Source: Ideonella oryzae
GTDB taxonomy: Bacteria; Pseudomonadota; Gammaproteobacteria; Burkholderiales; Burkholderiaceae_C
Assembly (NCBI RefSeq): GCF_024055665.1
Contig: NZ_JAMXMC010000001.1
Coordinates: 434,001-498,000 of the forward strand
DNA length: 64,000 nucleotides
Reading direction: 5' to 3'
This document shows, in pieces, positions 53,223 to 62,322 of the stretch (its first letter is position 1; each line of letters starts with the position of its first letter). Under the pieces are notes generated by a model. That model saw only the letters and a program-made list of their open reading frames with translations. It ran no database searches and had not been told where the DNA came from. The position numbers and the translations under genes are program-made.

Positions 53223-54742
53223 GCCGACACCTCCCGCCCGGCAAGGCGGGACTGAAGGGCCTGCAGGGCCACCAGCGCCGCGGTGTGGCCGGAGCGCACC
53301 GCGCCGTCCATGTAGCCGTACCAGAGGTCGGCCGTTTCCGTGCCGGACCAGATGAGCGAGCCCAGGTTGCGGGTCAGGGCCGGCATCAGGCCGCTGGTGA
53401 GAAAGCCCGGCGCCATCGGCGACACGCAGCTCAGGGTGTAGGGCTCCTGTCCCCAGTCCTGCAGATGGAACTCCAGCGGCGCGAGGAAGCGCTTGTCCTG
53501 CATCGCCTCGGCGTAGATCGTGGCCAGCCGCTGTCGGGCCGCCGCAGGGTCGCCCGGCATCTCGCCGATGCGCACGAAGGCGTTGATCACGCCCAGGCGC
53601 TGGTCGGGCGGCGAGTTGTCGTAGGACCAGATGACCGGCCCGTCCACGCAGCCGATCTGGCCGTTGTAGCCCTTGGCGAACCAGAAGGGCTCGGGGTAGA
53701 CCATGGCCGTCTTGGCGAAGGGCCCGTGGGTGGGCCACAGGCGTTGCAGGCGCTGCCGGTCGGCAGGCAGCGCGGGCTCGAAGGCCAGCCGGTGGCACAG
53801 CGAGGGCGACAGCGCCACGATCACCCGGCGGGCGCGGAACACGCCCTGGGGCGTGTGCACCTCGGTGACGGGCTGGTCCCAGTGGGCGATGCGCGTCACC
53901 GGCGTCTTCAGGCGCACGAAGTCCTTCAAGGCCTCGGCCATCCGAATGCTCAAGCGCTGCGAGCCGCCGATGAAGCGCGTCTCCTGTGCCGCATCCTTCT
54001 GGCCCTCCAGCGTCTGGAAGCCGCCGGCATAGCGGATCAGCGAGAGGTATTGCAGCAGGGACACCTGGGCCAGCGAGGTCCCCATGGTGAGCACCGAGGC
54101 GAACTGCCAGGTCAGCATGTCCTGCTCGCTCACGTGGCGACGGGCCAGCCAGTCGGCCATGCTCAGCTTGTCCAGCGCCGCCGCCTCGGGCGCGGCCCAG
54201 GGCCGCACGGGGCGCAGGCTGCGCGCCAGCGCATCCACCTCGGCCACGAGCGTGGGGTCCATGTCCACCTGGCCGTGGGTGTCCTCGACCACCCTCCCCT
54301 GCCCCATGCAGTACACCCCGCGCCCGCGGTAGTCGGACTTGAAGGTGCCGATCTCCAGCTCGCGGGCCAGGTCGGCCACGGCGGTCTGGCCCGGCCCGAT
54401 CCACTGCCCGCCCGCCTCGCTGATCTGACCATCGCGCAGCTGGTGGTTGAGGGTGCGCCCGCCCACCCGGTCCCGCGCTTCGAGCACCAGGAAGCGGCGA
54501 TTGCCGGCTCGGTGCAGGTCGCGCGCGGCCGTCAGGCCGGCCAGACCGGCGCCGATGATCAGCACATCCAGCACCTCGCCGTCGCCATCGCCCTGGGTGG
54601 CCGGCCGAGGGCCCGCCCCCGCGGGGGCGGTGGCCGCCAGGCCCGAGGCCAACACGGCGGCCCCTTGCAGCCAGCGGCGGCGGCCGGTGTCGGGTGGCTC
54701 TACCGCGGGGTGGGCCCGGGGTCCTGCTGTGTCAGCGCCCAT
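53219..54742 (-). CDS. Tat-exported flavin monoamine oxidase-like protein
   Basis: A 507-residue FAD enzyme. A twin-arginine signal (GRRRWLQGAAVLASGLA, Arg 21-23) implies export in folded form. The Rossmann motif VLIIGAGLAGLTAARDL (about 60-77) and LEARDRVGGRT are amine-oxidase hallmarks. The C-terminal FAD contact is IWSGTETADLWYGYMDGAVRSG. Monoamine-oxidase-type enzymes oxidise amines; with a coupled cytochrome c it may work as a dehydrogenase. No aromatic-cage or Cys-FAD motif (SGGC) is visible, so the flavin is probably noncovalent. ATG at 54742 has GAGGAG upstream. Confidence 0.92.
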   Translation of the reverse strand: MGADTAGPRAHPAVEPPDTGRRRWLQGAAVLASGLAATAPAGAGPRPATQGDGDGEVLDVLIIGAGLAGLTAARDLHRAGNRRFLVLEARDRVGGRTLNHQLRDGQISEAGGQWIGPGQTAVADLARELEIGTFKSDYRGRGVYCMGQGRVVEDTHGQVDMDPTLVAEVDALARSLRPVRPWAAPEAAALDKLSMADWLARRHVSEQDMLTWQFASVLTMGTSLAQVSLLQYLSLIRYAGGFQTLEGQKDAAQETRFIGGSQRLSIRMAEALKDFVRLKTPVTRIAHWDQPVTEVHTPQGVFRARRVIVALSPSLCHRLAFEPALPADRQRLQRLWPTHGPFAKTAMVYPEPFWFAKGYNGQIGCVDGPVIWSYDNSPPDQRLGVINAFVRIGEMPGDPAAARQRLATIYAEAMQDKRFLAPLEFHLQDWGQEPYTLSCVSPMAPGFLTSGLMPALTRNLGSLIWSGTETADLWYGYMDGAVRSGHTAALVALQALQSRLAGREVSA

Positions 54743-54827
54743 TGCGCATCTCCTCGGTTGCGTGCGTCGTTCGCCATTCTTCCGAGGGGGGCGGCGCCGG
54801 GCACGGTCCGTGGCCGCCAGAAACCGG

Positions 54828-55874
54828 TCAATCGGCGCCAGCCGACAGGGGCGCCCGCGGCGGGCGGCCGGTCCAGCGCTGGTAGGCCCGCCGGAAGTTG
54901 CTGGGGTCGGAGAAGCCCACCGCCGCGGCCACATCGGCCACCCGGGCCGCGCGGCGGGCCAGCAAGGCATCGGCCTGCTCGCGGCGCAGCTGGTCGAGCA
55001 GGCCCTGGAAGCTCACGCCCTGCTCGCCCAGGCGCCGGGTGGCGGTGCGGCAGCTCAGGTTCAGGGCCTGCGCCAGGTCACCCAGGGTGACCGGCTGCTG
55101 CAGCTGGGTCCGCAAAAAGGTGGTCGCGGCCACCAGAAAGTCGCTCTGGGGCGGCGCGGGCACCAGCAGCCGGTCGAGCTGCCCGCGCAGCAAGGCCCCG
55201 GCCAGCGGATCGTGCACCGGCAGGGTGTGCTCCAGCCAGTCCAGGTCACAGCTCAGCCGATGGGCCGGGGCGTCGAAGCGGACCGGGCACTGGAAGGCGG
55301 CGGCGTACTCGGCCGCATGCGCCGGGGCGGGATAGGCCAGCGTCAGCGCCGCCGGACGGAACTGCGGCCCGATCAGGCTGCGGACCACCGCCACGATGCT
55401 GGCAAAGCTCTCCTCCACCAGGAAGACGATCAGGTCCGGGTCGTCGAAGCGCGGCCGCTGCTCGATGACGAAGTGCGCCCCCTCGCGGTGGGAGACATGG
55501 TCCAGCGCCGCGCCGGCCGCCAGCTGATGCTGCAGCCCGTACTGCGCCGCCTCGCCCACGGTACGGCAGGTGAGCATGCCGACACCGGCCAGGCCCCAGC
55601 TCAGCGGGGTCTGCTGCAGGCCGACCGACAGGCCCGAGACACGGTGGCCCACGGCCCGCTGGAAGCGGCGGATCAGCGCCCCCGTCTGGCGGTAGGACAG
55701 GCGCAGCTCGGGCCGCTGCTGCAGATCGCTGGGCTCGAAGCCCAGGCCGCGGCACAGGCGCTGCCCGTCCACGCCATGGCGCTGTGCGCAGCGCAGGACG
55801 GCGCGGGCCAGGCTGGGCGAGAACACGGCCGCCCCGGGGTCGGGCCGGTCCGCGGGCCTTGCCGGGTCCGGCAT
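54828..55874 (-). CDS. AraC-family regulator
   Basis: A 348-residue regulator with an N-terminal Arabinose_bd/OruR-like domain (about 20-210; LCRGLGFEPSDLQQRPELRLSYRQTGALIRRF, GLAGVGMLTCRTVGEAAQYGLQH). Two C-terminal HTH motifs follow (TLGDLAQALNLSCRTATRRL and RVADVAAAVGFSDPSNFRRAYQRWTGRPP). The layout matches OruR/ArgR-like AraC proteins that bind small metabolites. It lies inside the 13-kb run, its start overlapping the DUF2147 stop by one base. It is the likely local activator. Confidence 0.93.
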   Translation of the reverse strand: MPDPARPADRPDPGAAVFSPSLARAVLRCAQRHGVDGQRLCRGLGFEPSDLQQRPELRLSYRQTGALIRRFQRAVGHRVSGLSVGLQQTPLSWGLAGVGMLTCRTVGEAAQYGLQHQLAAGAALDHVSHREGAHFVIEQRPRFDDPDLIVFLVEESFASIVAVVRSLIGPQFRPAALTLAYPAPAHAAEYAAAFQCPVRFDAPAHRLSCDLDWLEHTLPVHDPLAGALLRGQLDRLLVPAPPQSDFLVAATTFLRTQLQQPVTLGDLAQALNLSCRTATRRLGEQGVSFQGLLDQLRREQADALLARRAARVADVAAAVGFSDPSNFRRAYQRWTGRPPRAPLSAGAD

Positions 55875-56356
55875 CACATGCCCCCGCCCACCAGGGCCGA
55901 GCCCGGCTGCACGCCCTCGCAGCCCGTGGGCACCTCGGTGACGCGGGTGAAGATCTCGGTCTCGCCGTTGACCTCGCTGCCCACGTAGGCGCGCACATGC
56001 ACATGGCCATCCTTGAGCCGCAGCTTGGCGTTGTAGGCCTTGCGCTTGCGGGTGTCGAAGGCCCAGCCGTCCTTCCAGACGCCGTTGTCGAAGCGGGCCG
56101 CTTCGAAGATCTTGCGGTTGCAGTCCACCGGAGAGGTCCGGTTCGGCTTGCCGACCTCGGACTCCCAGACGATCACGCCGCACAGCCCGGTGGGCGGGCC
56201 GCCGTGGTAGATGGCGCAGCGCTGCAGCTGGATGACGGCGTCGCCCTGGGCGGTGCGCCAGGTGCCGAGGAAGTCGTCCCCGCTGTCGGCCGCGCGCAGC
56301 GCGGGGCTCAGCGACAGGGTCAGCGCCAGGACGGCAGCGGTGCGGGCGATGGGCAT
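55874..56356 (-). CDS. DUF2147 periplasmic protein
   Basis: A 160-residue exported protein with signal peptide (LALTLSLSPALRA-AD). The DUF2147 fold is recognised from DDFLGTWRTAQGDAVIQLQRC, then GLCGVIVWESEVGKPN and GNKAYNAKLRLKDGHVHVRAYVG-like strands (here RKAYNAKLRLKDGHVHVRAYVG). The lipocalin-like family is associated with lipid or short-chain ligand genes in Gram-negatives; role uncertain. SD GGAGAGG precedes the ATG. Confidence 0.88.
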   Translation of the reverse strand: MPIARTAAVLALTLSLSPALRAADSGDDFLGTWRTAQGDAVIQLQRCAIYHGGPPTGLCGVIVWESEVGKPNRTSPVDCNRKIFEAARFDNGVWKDGWAFDTRKRKAYNAKLRLKDGHVHVRAYVGSEVNGETEIFTRVTEVPTGCEGVQPGSALVGGGM

Positions 56357-56370
56357 GGGAGACCTCTCCT

Positions 56371-57192
56371 TCAGTGTTCAGCGCCGCGGGCGGCCAGGCC
56401 GACCGTCGGGCCCACCTGCTCGCGCGGCAGGTCCGGCAGCTCCTTGCGCAGAATCCAGCTGGTGATCCCCTTGGGCAGCAGCTGGGCCAGGCGGGTCAGC
56501 CAGCCGGTGGACCAGGGGAAGCGGGTGTCCATGCGTTCGCGCCGCAGCGCCCGCACGATGTGGGCCACCGCCTGGGCTTCGGAAATCTCCATGGGCGCGG
56601 GCATGCCGTCGTGGGCCGTGGCCTCGGTGGCCACGAAGCCGGGGTAGACCGAGGCGAAGCGGATGCCGTAGGCCCCGAACTCGATCCGGCAGGTGTCGAT
56701 GAGCAGGGGCAGCGCCCCCTTGGCCGCCGAATACGGCCCCTGCAGCGGCACGCCCAGAAAGCCCGCCAGCGAGTTGGTCTGCGCCACCAGGCCGCCGCCC
56801 TGACGCACCATCTGCCGCAGCACGGGGAAGAGGTAGTTCACCGCCACGTCGTAGTTGCCGCGCATGCAGGCGGCCACCTCGCGTGCGCCCAGGGTGCGCA
56901 TGTCCAGGGCCGGCGCACCGCCGGCATTGAGCACCAGCAGATCGATGCGGCCGAAGGCCTGCACGCAGGCCTGCACCGCCTGCTCGGCGGCCGCCGGGTC
57001 CTGCGCGTCGGCGGCCAGCGCCAGCCCCTGCGCGCCCCGTGCCCGCATCTGCGCCACCAGGGCGTCCAGCCGCTCTTGCCGCCGGGCGGTGACCGCCACG
57101 CGCGCACCCTCGGCCGCCAGCCGCAGGGCCAGCGCGTGGCCGATGCCCGACGACGCGCCCACGATCAACACCGCCTTGCCAGCGAACTCCAT
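56371..57192 (-). CDS. short-chain dehydrogenase/reductase
   Basis: A 273-residue SDR. Cofactor motif VGASSGIG (about 11-18), with TARRQER favouring NADP(H). Catalytic Asn, Ser (TNSLAG) and YSAAKGA (Tyr-X3-Lys) are present, so it is active. The C-terminal 60 residues are extended with an Arg-rich amphipathic part typical of membrane-associated SDRs acting on hydrophobic substrates. It is in the run with the DFR-like reductase ten bases upstream. Confidence 0.92.
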   Translation of the reverse strand: MEFAGKAVLIVGASSGIGHALALRLAAEGARVAVTARRQERLDALVAQMRARGAQGLALAADAQDPAAAEQAVQACVQAFGRIDLLVLNAGGAPALDMRTLGAREVAACMRGNYDVAVNYLFPVLRQMVRQGGGLVAQTNSLAGFLGVPLQGPYSAAKGALPLLIDTCRIEFGAYGIRFASVYPGFVATEATAHDGMPAPMEISEAQAVAHIVRALRRERMDTRFPWSTGWLTRLAQLLPKGITSWILRKELPDLPREQVGPTVGLAARGAEH

Positions 57193-57202
57193 GGGGGTCT
57201 CC

Positions 57203-58261
57203 TCAGGCCCGTGCCGCGGGGATGGCGCGCTGCGCGGCCCAGCTGCGGTAATGGTCGACCAGGGTCTCGCGCACCGGTCGGTAGACGATGCCCAGCTCCG
57301 CGATGCTGCGGTGGTTGTCCACCGCGAAGCGGATGCCCAGGTGCTTGCGGATGTAGTCCTGCGTGAGCCCGAAGAGGGGACCGATCAGGCGCACCAGCAG
57401 GTCGGGGATCTGGTGCCGGGGCAGCAGCCAGGGCCGGTGATGGACCTCGCGCAGCAGCTTCGAAATGTCCACGAAGGACAGCATCTGGCGCTCGGCCAGG
57501 ATGTAACGGCCATGGGCTTCTTCCCGGCGCGCGGCCTGCACATGGGCCTGGGCCACCTCGCGCACGTCCACCGTGGTCAGGCTCAGGTCGGGCATGCCGT
57601 AGAAAAAATAGCCCTTGAGCATCTCGTCGAGCAGGAACAGGCTGCCCGACTCGGACCCCGGGGTCAGCGAGGGCCCCAGGATCATGCCGGGGTTGATCGT
57701 CACCAGGCGCCAGCGCTGCTGGGCCTCGCACAGCCGCCAGGCCTCCTTCTCGGCCTCGGTCTTGGCGTAGTGGTAGGGGTTGTTGTCCAGCGTGCTGCTG
57801 GTGTTGAAGCAGGCCTCGCTGAGCGTGGCGTTCTTCATCTGCAGCACGTCGGCGTAGTCGCCGAAGATGGCGCCCACGGTGGAGGTCATCACCACCCGCC
57901 GCACCGAGGGCGTGCGCTCGACGCTGCCCAGCACGTTGCGGGTACCCTGCAGCGCCGGCTCCAGCATCTCGCGCCGGCCGTCCTTGATCTTCTCGGGCAG
58001 CATGAACGGCGAGGCCACATGGTGGACCACGCTGCAGTCGGCCATGGCCCGGTCGAAGGAGCCGGGGGCCAGCAGATCGGCCTCGAAGAGCTGCAGCCGT
58101 GCGCCATGGCGCTGCTGCAGTTGGCGCAGCGGCCGCAGCTTGAGCTCGTTGCGCAGGCTGCGCACGGTGGCATGCACCGTGTCGCCGGCCTCCAGCAGCT
58201 GCTGGACCAGATGGCAGGCCACGAAGCCGCTGCCTCCGGTGACCAGGGAGGTCGTTGGCAT
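57203..58261 (-). CDS. NAD(P)-dependent reductase, dihydroflavonol-4-reductase-like extended SDR
   Basis: A 352-residue extended SDR. The N-terminal SLVTGGSGFVACHLVQQLL is a TGGxGF cofactor site. Catalytic YHYAKTEAEKEAW (Tyr-X3-Lys) is present, and the substrate loop carries NPGMILGPSL and DVREVAQAHVQAA. The family reduces ketones or aldehydes to alcohols (DFR, cinnamoyl-CoA reductase, some sterol dehydrogenases). Start at 58261 has AAGGA upstream; an in-frame ATG nine bases earlier is less well placed. Confidence 0.91.
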   Translation of the reverse strand: MPTTSLVTGGSGFVACHLVQQLLEAGDTVHATVRSLRNELKLRPLRQLQQRHGARLQLFEADLLAPGSFDRAMADCSVVHHVASPFMLPEKIKDGRREMLEPALQGTRNVLGSVERTPSVRRVVMTSTVGAIFGDYADVLQMKNATLSEACFNTSSTLDNNPYHYAKTEAEKEAWRLCEAQQRWRLVTINPGMILGPSLTPGSESGSLFLLDEMLKGYFFYGMPDLSLTTVDVREVAQAHVQAARREEAHGRYILAERQMLSFVDISKLLREVHHRPWLLPRHQIPDLLVRLIGPLFGLTQDYIRKHLGIRFAVDNHRSIAELGIVYRPVRETLVDHYRSWAAQRAIPAARA

Positions 58262-58274
58262 GGAGAACATCCTT

Positions 58275-59435
58275 TCAGGCGGATGGCGGGGTGGAACCGT
58301 GGCGGCGCGCGGCCCACAGCACGCCTGCAGACAGCAGTGCGAAACCGCTGCTCAGCAGGGGCACCGGGCTGGCGTCGTCCCCTTGCACGAGGAAGGACGC
58401 GGTCAGCGGCCCAAAGGCCGCGCCCAGCAGCTGGGCCGCGGGCACCAGGCCGGCCACCCGGCCGCTGCGGTCGGCCCGGAAGGCCAGGGCGATGTGGAAG
58501 GGCAGCATGAACAGCCAGACGAAGCCGAACACGGCGCAGCCCAGCATGAAGTGCAGCGCATGGCCACCCGGCAGCTGGTGCACGCCCAGGGTGATGGCGC
58601 CCAGCAGCGCCGAGCAGACCAGCAGCGTGGGCACCGTGGGCAGGCGGCGCACGGCCGTGGTGGCCACGCTGCCGCCCAGCACCTGCATGAACAGCACGCC
58701 GGCGATCAAGGACTGCGCGGCCCGGGCATCCAGCCCGGCGGCCTGGCCCAGCGGCTCCAGATAGGCCCAGAAGGCGCCCAGGGCGGCCAGATGGAGCAGG
58801 ACCGCCGGCAGGGGCAGCATGGTGCGCAGCGACCAGCGAAAACCCGTCACCGAGGGCGGCGACAGCGGCGCCAACCGCGTCGGCTGCGCGAAGGCCAGCG
58901 GCAACGCCAGCAGCGTCAGCAGGGCCAGGGTGGCGAAGCCGCCCTGCCAGCCCCAGCGCGGCAGCACCGCGTGGGCCAGCAGCGCGCCCAGGGCGGCCTG
59001 CCCCAGGGTCTGCACCACGAAGAAGATGCCGGCCACCCGAGCCGGGTTGGCGCAGCGCACCACCACGCCGGTGGTGCCCCAGACCAGCACGCCCTCGGCC
59101 AGGCCGGCCCCCGCGCGCAGCGCGGTCATGCTGCCGTCGCCGGTGGCCTGCAGGCTGAGCAGGTCCAGCCCGGCACCCAGCAGCCCGGCCAGCAGCGTGA
59201 TCAGGCGCAGGCGCGCCACCGGCAGCAGGGCGTCGCCCAGCGCCACCCCCAGGCCCAGGGCGATGATCTCGGCCATCGCCACCAGGCCCACGCCTTCGAG
59301 GCTGACCTGGTGGGCATCGACCAGCTCGCCCAGCAGGATGGGCTGGATGCCCACCATCAGCACGCCGATACAGCCCACCGCCAGGGCCGACACCATCTGG
59401 CCCGCGGTGAATTCGGTGGAAGAGACAGTTGACAT
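58275..59435 (-). CDS. MFS transporter
   Basis: A 386-residue permease with about 12 hydrophobic segments. It is shorter than classical MFS proteins and has weak A-motif-like loops (FRADRSGRVAGLVP). Possible sugar- or drug-type substrate; not assignable. It lies between the two aldolase-like genes and the reductases, and probably moves the pathway substrate across the inner membrane. Confidence 0.88.
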   Translation of the reverse strand: MSTVSSTEFTAGQMVSALAVGCIGVLMVGIQPILLGELVDAHQVSLEGVGLVAMAEIIALGLGVALGDALLPVARLRLITLLAGLLGAGLDLLSLQATGDGSMTALRAGAGLAEGVLVWGTTGVVVRCANPARVAGIFFVVQTLGQAALGALLAHAVLPRWGWQGGFATLALLTLLALPLAFAQPTRLAPLSPPSVTGFRWSLRTMLPLPAVLLHLAALGAFWAYLEPLGQAAGLDARAAQSLIAGVLFMQVLGGSVATTAVRRLPTVPTLLVCSALLGAITLGVHQLPGGHALHFMLGCAVFGFVWLFMLPFHIALAFRADRSGRVAGLVPAAQLLGAAFGPLTASFLVQGDDASPVPLLSSGFALLSAGVLWAARRHGSTPPSA

Positions 59436-59487
59436 GGCAAGGGTCCTCGGGTCGTGGCCAGGGGTGATCGCGTCAGGCGGGGCCATG

Positions 59488-60153
59488 TCAGTAGCCCTTG
59501 GCCTCTTCGGGCAGCAGGCCCTGGGCCCAGCGGGCCACGGCCGCGCGCCGGTCCTTGCGCAGCCGGCCATTGGCCACCCGGCGCACCAGCCACGGCAGGG
59601 GCCGCACCGGCCCGCCGCTGGCCGCGGCCAGCACATAGGCCTTGGCGCATTTCTCGAACAGTTCGGTGTTCAGCGCCAGGCGGGTGGCCGTCATGGCCAG
59701 GCACAGCGGCCGGCCCTGCAGCAGCTGCACCTGGCCGCCGGCCTGCAGCGCACGGGCGGCCTCGGTCAGGTCGGCAGCCGGCGCGCCCATGGGGCCGAGG
59801 TGGCGGGCCTGCTCGTCGAAGACCTGCGGCAGCACACCGCCCACATCGGCCAGGCGATGGCCGAAGACACCGCCGCCCCAGGCCACCGCGCCGGCATCGT
59901 CACGGTGGCGGTAGACCATGGCGTGCAGGTCCTGCAAGGCATCAGCCGCCGCCGCGGGGCGAGGCTGCGGGTCCCAGCTCACCCGCCGGGGTGCCGCGTC
60001 GTCGGCCGCCCCCACCCACATGGCCGGCTGGCCCGGGATTCGCAGGGACAGGCTGGCGCCCGGCCCGTCCAGCAGCCGCTTGGCCTGGAGCCGGTCGCGC
60101 AGGGCCAGCCACGGGGTGTGCGAGAGGGGGTCCACCTGGGTGTCGGTCGTCAT
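59488..60153 (-). CDS. class II aldolase/adducin-like protein lacking metal ligands
   Basis: A 221-residue protein whose first 150 residues follow the class II aldolase fold (WLALRDRLQAKRLLDGPGASLSLRIPG; DLHAMVYRHRDDAGAVAWGGGVFGH). Where true aldolases have the zinc-binding HxH after the AV, this one has AWGGG, and the NHG motif is absent. It is therefore probably non-catalytic in the usual way, perhaps a partner of the intact aldolase encoded 1.5 kb upstream in the same run. The C-terminal tail (RPLPWLVRRVANGRLRKDRRAAVARW) is strongly basic. Confidence 0.78.
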   Translation of the reverse strand: MTTDTQVDPLSHTPWLALRDRLQAKRLLDGPGASLSLRIPGQPAMWVGAADDAAPRRVSWDPQPRPAAAADALQDLHAMVYRHRDDAGAVAWGGGVFGHRLADVGGVLPQVFDEQARHLGPMGAPAADLTEAARALQAGGQVQLLQGRPLCLAMTATRLALNTELFEKCAKAYVLAAASGGPVRPLPWLVRRVANGRLRKDRRAAVARWAQGLLPEEAKGY

Positions 60154-60167
60154 CGCTGCGGGCCTCC

Positions 60168-61655
60168 TCAGACCAGCTTGAACACGTCTTCGAAACGGTT
60201 CAGGGCATCGTCGATCACGGCGTCGGTGTCGGCCAGGCTGGTGTAGATGCGGCTGCCGGCCAGGGTGATCAGGCCGTGGGCGGTGTAGGCCGCGCCCATG
60301 GCCTCCATCATGTGCTTGCGCTGCGTGGCCTCGTTCTTCACACGCAGCAGCTTGAAGATGTTGCTGGTGTCCAGCAGCAGCACGCCCGAGGTCTGCAGGT
60401 GCACGATGGAGCCCATGTTGTAGACCACATAGGGCAGGCCCAGGCGATGGATGATGGCTTCCAGGCCCTGGCGCAGCCGGTCACCGGCCCGGCCGGCCAC
60501 GCCCGCGGCACCAGTGCGCTGCGCTTCCAGCAGCGCGTGGTAGCCGGCCACGCAGGACAGCGGGTTGGCCGAGAGCGTGCCGCCCACGAAGGCCCGCCGC
60601 GTGGTGGTGCCGATGCCGCCCACCAGCAGCATCATCACGTCCTTGCGGCCACCGATGGCGCCGGCCATGGGGTAGCCGCCGGTCAGACACTTGCCCAGCA
60701 CGGTGAGGTCGGGCTTGACGTTGAAGTAGGCCTGGGCGCCGCCCATGCCCAGGCGGAAGCCGGTGACCACCTCGTCGAAAATCATCAGCGCGCCGAACTC
60801 GTCGCACAGCTGGCGCACCTGGCGGTTGTAGTCGGGGTGGACCGGCCGGGTGCCGCTCTCCGGGCCCAGCGGCTCCAGCAGGACGGCGGCGGTGCCCCCG
60901 CGCAGCCGGTTGAGCTGCAGCTTGCGGCGCAGGGCGTCCAGGTCGTTGGGGTGGCACTCCTGGGTGTTGCCGGTGGCCCCGCGCGGGATGCCCACCGCCT
61001 CCATGCGGCCGGTGCTGGGCAGGCGCATGCCGTAGACCAGCTGATCGCTCCAGCCGTGGTAGGCGCCGCCCACCTTGATGATCCACTTCTTGCGGGTGTA
61101 GGCGCGGGCCAGGCGCACCGCGCCCATCACCGCCTCGGTGCCTGAACCCAGCAGGCGCACCATCTCCACGCCGGGCATGCTCTGGCACACCAGCTCGGCG
61201 AGCTTGACCTCGTACTCGTGCAGCAGGCCGGTGACCGGGCCGCAGCTGTCGAGCACCTCGTTGACCTTCTGCCGCACCACCGGGTGGTTGGAGCCCAGCA
61301 GCGTGGGGCCGCCGGCCTGCAGGAAGTCGATGTAGCGGTTGCCGTCCACATCGGTCATGTGGGCGCCTTCGGCCTGGGTGATGGCCAGCGGGAAGGGGTG
61401 GTTGAAGGCCAGGTTGTGCTGCACACCACCCGGAATCACCGCCTTGGCCCGCTCGGCCAGGCGGCGCGAGCCCTGGCAGCGCTCGTCGAAGTAGCGCATG
61501 ACCTGGGGCAGCTTGTCGGCCCGGATGGGGCGCATGGGCTGCTTGACCAGCGCGTCGAAGCGGCGGTAGAGCTCGGCCACATCGGGCCAGGCGGAGATGG
61601 CGGGGCGGGCCGGCAGGCCGGCGACAGGGGGAGGACAGGGGCTCATGGAAGGCAT
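60168..61655 (-). CDS. PLP-dependent class III aminotransferase, glutamate-1-semialdehyde aminomutase-like
   Basis: A 495-residue fold-type-I PLP enzyme. HemL-like features are AVIPGGVQHNLAFN, TDVDGNRYIDFLQAGGPTLLGSNHP, GSGTEAVMGAVRLARAYT (phosphate-contact), GGAYHGWSDQ, the PLP Asp in LMIFDEVVTGFR and the Schiff-base Lys in LTVLGKCLTGGYPMAG (about 320). It is about 65 residues longer than HemL, with an extra N-terminal segment. Likely transaminates or isomerises an amino-carbonyl substrate of the local pathway rather than serving tetrapyrrole synthesis. ATG at 61655 or 61646. Confidence 0.9.
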   Translation of the reverse strand: MPSMSPCPPPVAGLPARPAISAWPDVAELYRRFDALVKQPMRPIRADKLPQVMRYFDERCQGSRRLAERAKAVIPGGVQHNLAFNHPFPLAITQAEGAHMTDVDGNRYIDFLQAGGPTLLGSNHPVVRQKVNEVLDSCGPVTGLLHEYEVKLAELVCQSMPGVEMVRLLGSGTEAVMGAVRLARAYTRKKWIIKVGGAYHGWSDQLVYGMRLPSTGRMEAVGIPRGATGNTQECHPNDLDALRRKLQLNRLRGGTAAVLLEPLGPESGTRPVHPDYNRQVRQLCDEFGALMIFDEVVTGFRLGMGGAQAYFNVKPDLTVLGKCLTGGYPMAGAIGGRKDVMMLLVGGIGTTTRRAFVGGTLSANPLSCVAGYHALLEAQRTGAAGVAGRAGDRLRQGLEAIIHRLGLPYVVYNMGSIVHLQTSGVLLLDTSNIFKLLRVKNEATQRKHMMEAMGAAYTAHGLITLAGSRIYTSLADTDAVIDDALNRFEDVFKLV

Positions 61656-61671
61656 TCGTGGGGATGGAACA

Positions 61672-62322
61672 TCAGCCCGCGAGCGCGTCCAGGACGCGGC
61701 GCAGGGGCGCTTGCAAGGAAGGGGTCTGGGTGGCGCGCCGGGCGATGCGCTGGCGCAGCAGGTCCTGGCACAGGGTCTCCAGGTCCTCCACGGCCTGCAG
61801 GGCCTGCTCGACCGTGGGGCCGCAGCACAGCACGCCGTGGTTGCGCATCAGGTAGGCCTGGGTGTCCGGGCGCAGGGCCCGGCCCAGCTTGCCGGCCAGC
61901 CAGCCGCTGCCCGAGGGGGCATAACCCACCACAGGCACGCGACGCCCGAGCGTGCGCTGCCACGGCGGCGGCACGTCCAGGCCGGCGCCCAGCAGGGCGC
62001 AGGCGCTGGCCACCGGCTGGTGGGTGTGGATGCTGGCCCGCACATCGGGCCGGGCGCGCAGCACCCGGGCGTGCAGGCTGCTTTCGACCGAGGGCGGGCG
62101 CACGCCTTCGAGCTGCCGCAGGTCCGACAGGCGCAGCACGCACACATCGGCGGCCGTCATGGTGGGGTAGTCGGTGGCCGAAGGCGTCACCACGATGCGC
62201 TCGGCGTCCACGCGCAAGGCGATGTTGCCGCCGGTGCCGGAGAAGTGGCCGCGCTGCGAGAGCCGGTGGCACAGGTCCACCACGGTCTGGCGCAGCGCCT
62301 GGGTGCTGGCGTCGGTGTTCAT
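61672..62322 (-). CDS. class II (fuculose-phosphate-type) aldolase
   Basis: A 216-residue zinc-dependent aldolase or epimerase. The phosphate-binding loop is HFSGTGGNIALRV, the catalytic acid is Glu in PSVESSLHARVL, zinc ligands are in ASIHTHQP, and MRNHGVLCCG supplies the third His. All required residues are present. The family cleaves sugar 1-phosphates such as L-fuculose-1-phosphate into DHAP and an aldehyde. Its ATG overlaps the stop of the FGGY kinase gene (ATGA), so kinase then aldolase act in sequence. Confidence 0.93.
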   Translation of the reverse strand: MNTDASTQALRQTVVDLCHRLSQRGHFSGTGGNIALRVDAERIVVTPSATDYPTMTAADVCVLRLSDLRQLEGVRPPSVESSLHARVLRARPDVRASIHTHQPVASACALLGAGLDVPPPWQRTLGRRVPVVGYAPSGSGWLAGKLGRALRPDTQAYLMRNHGVLCCGPTVEQALQAVEDLETLCQDLLRQRIARRATQTPSLQAPLRRVLDALAG

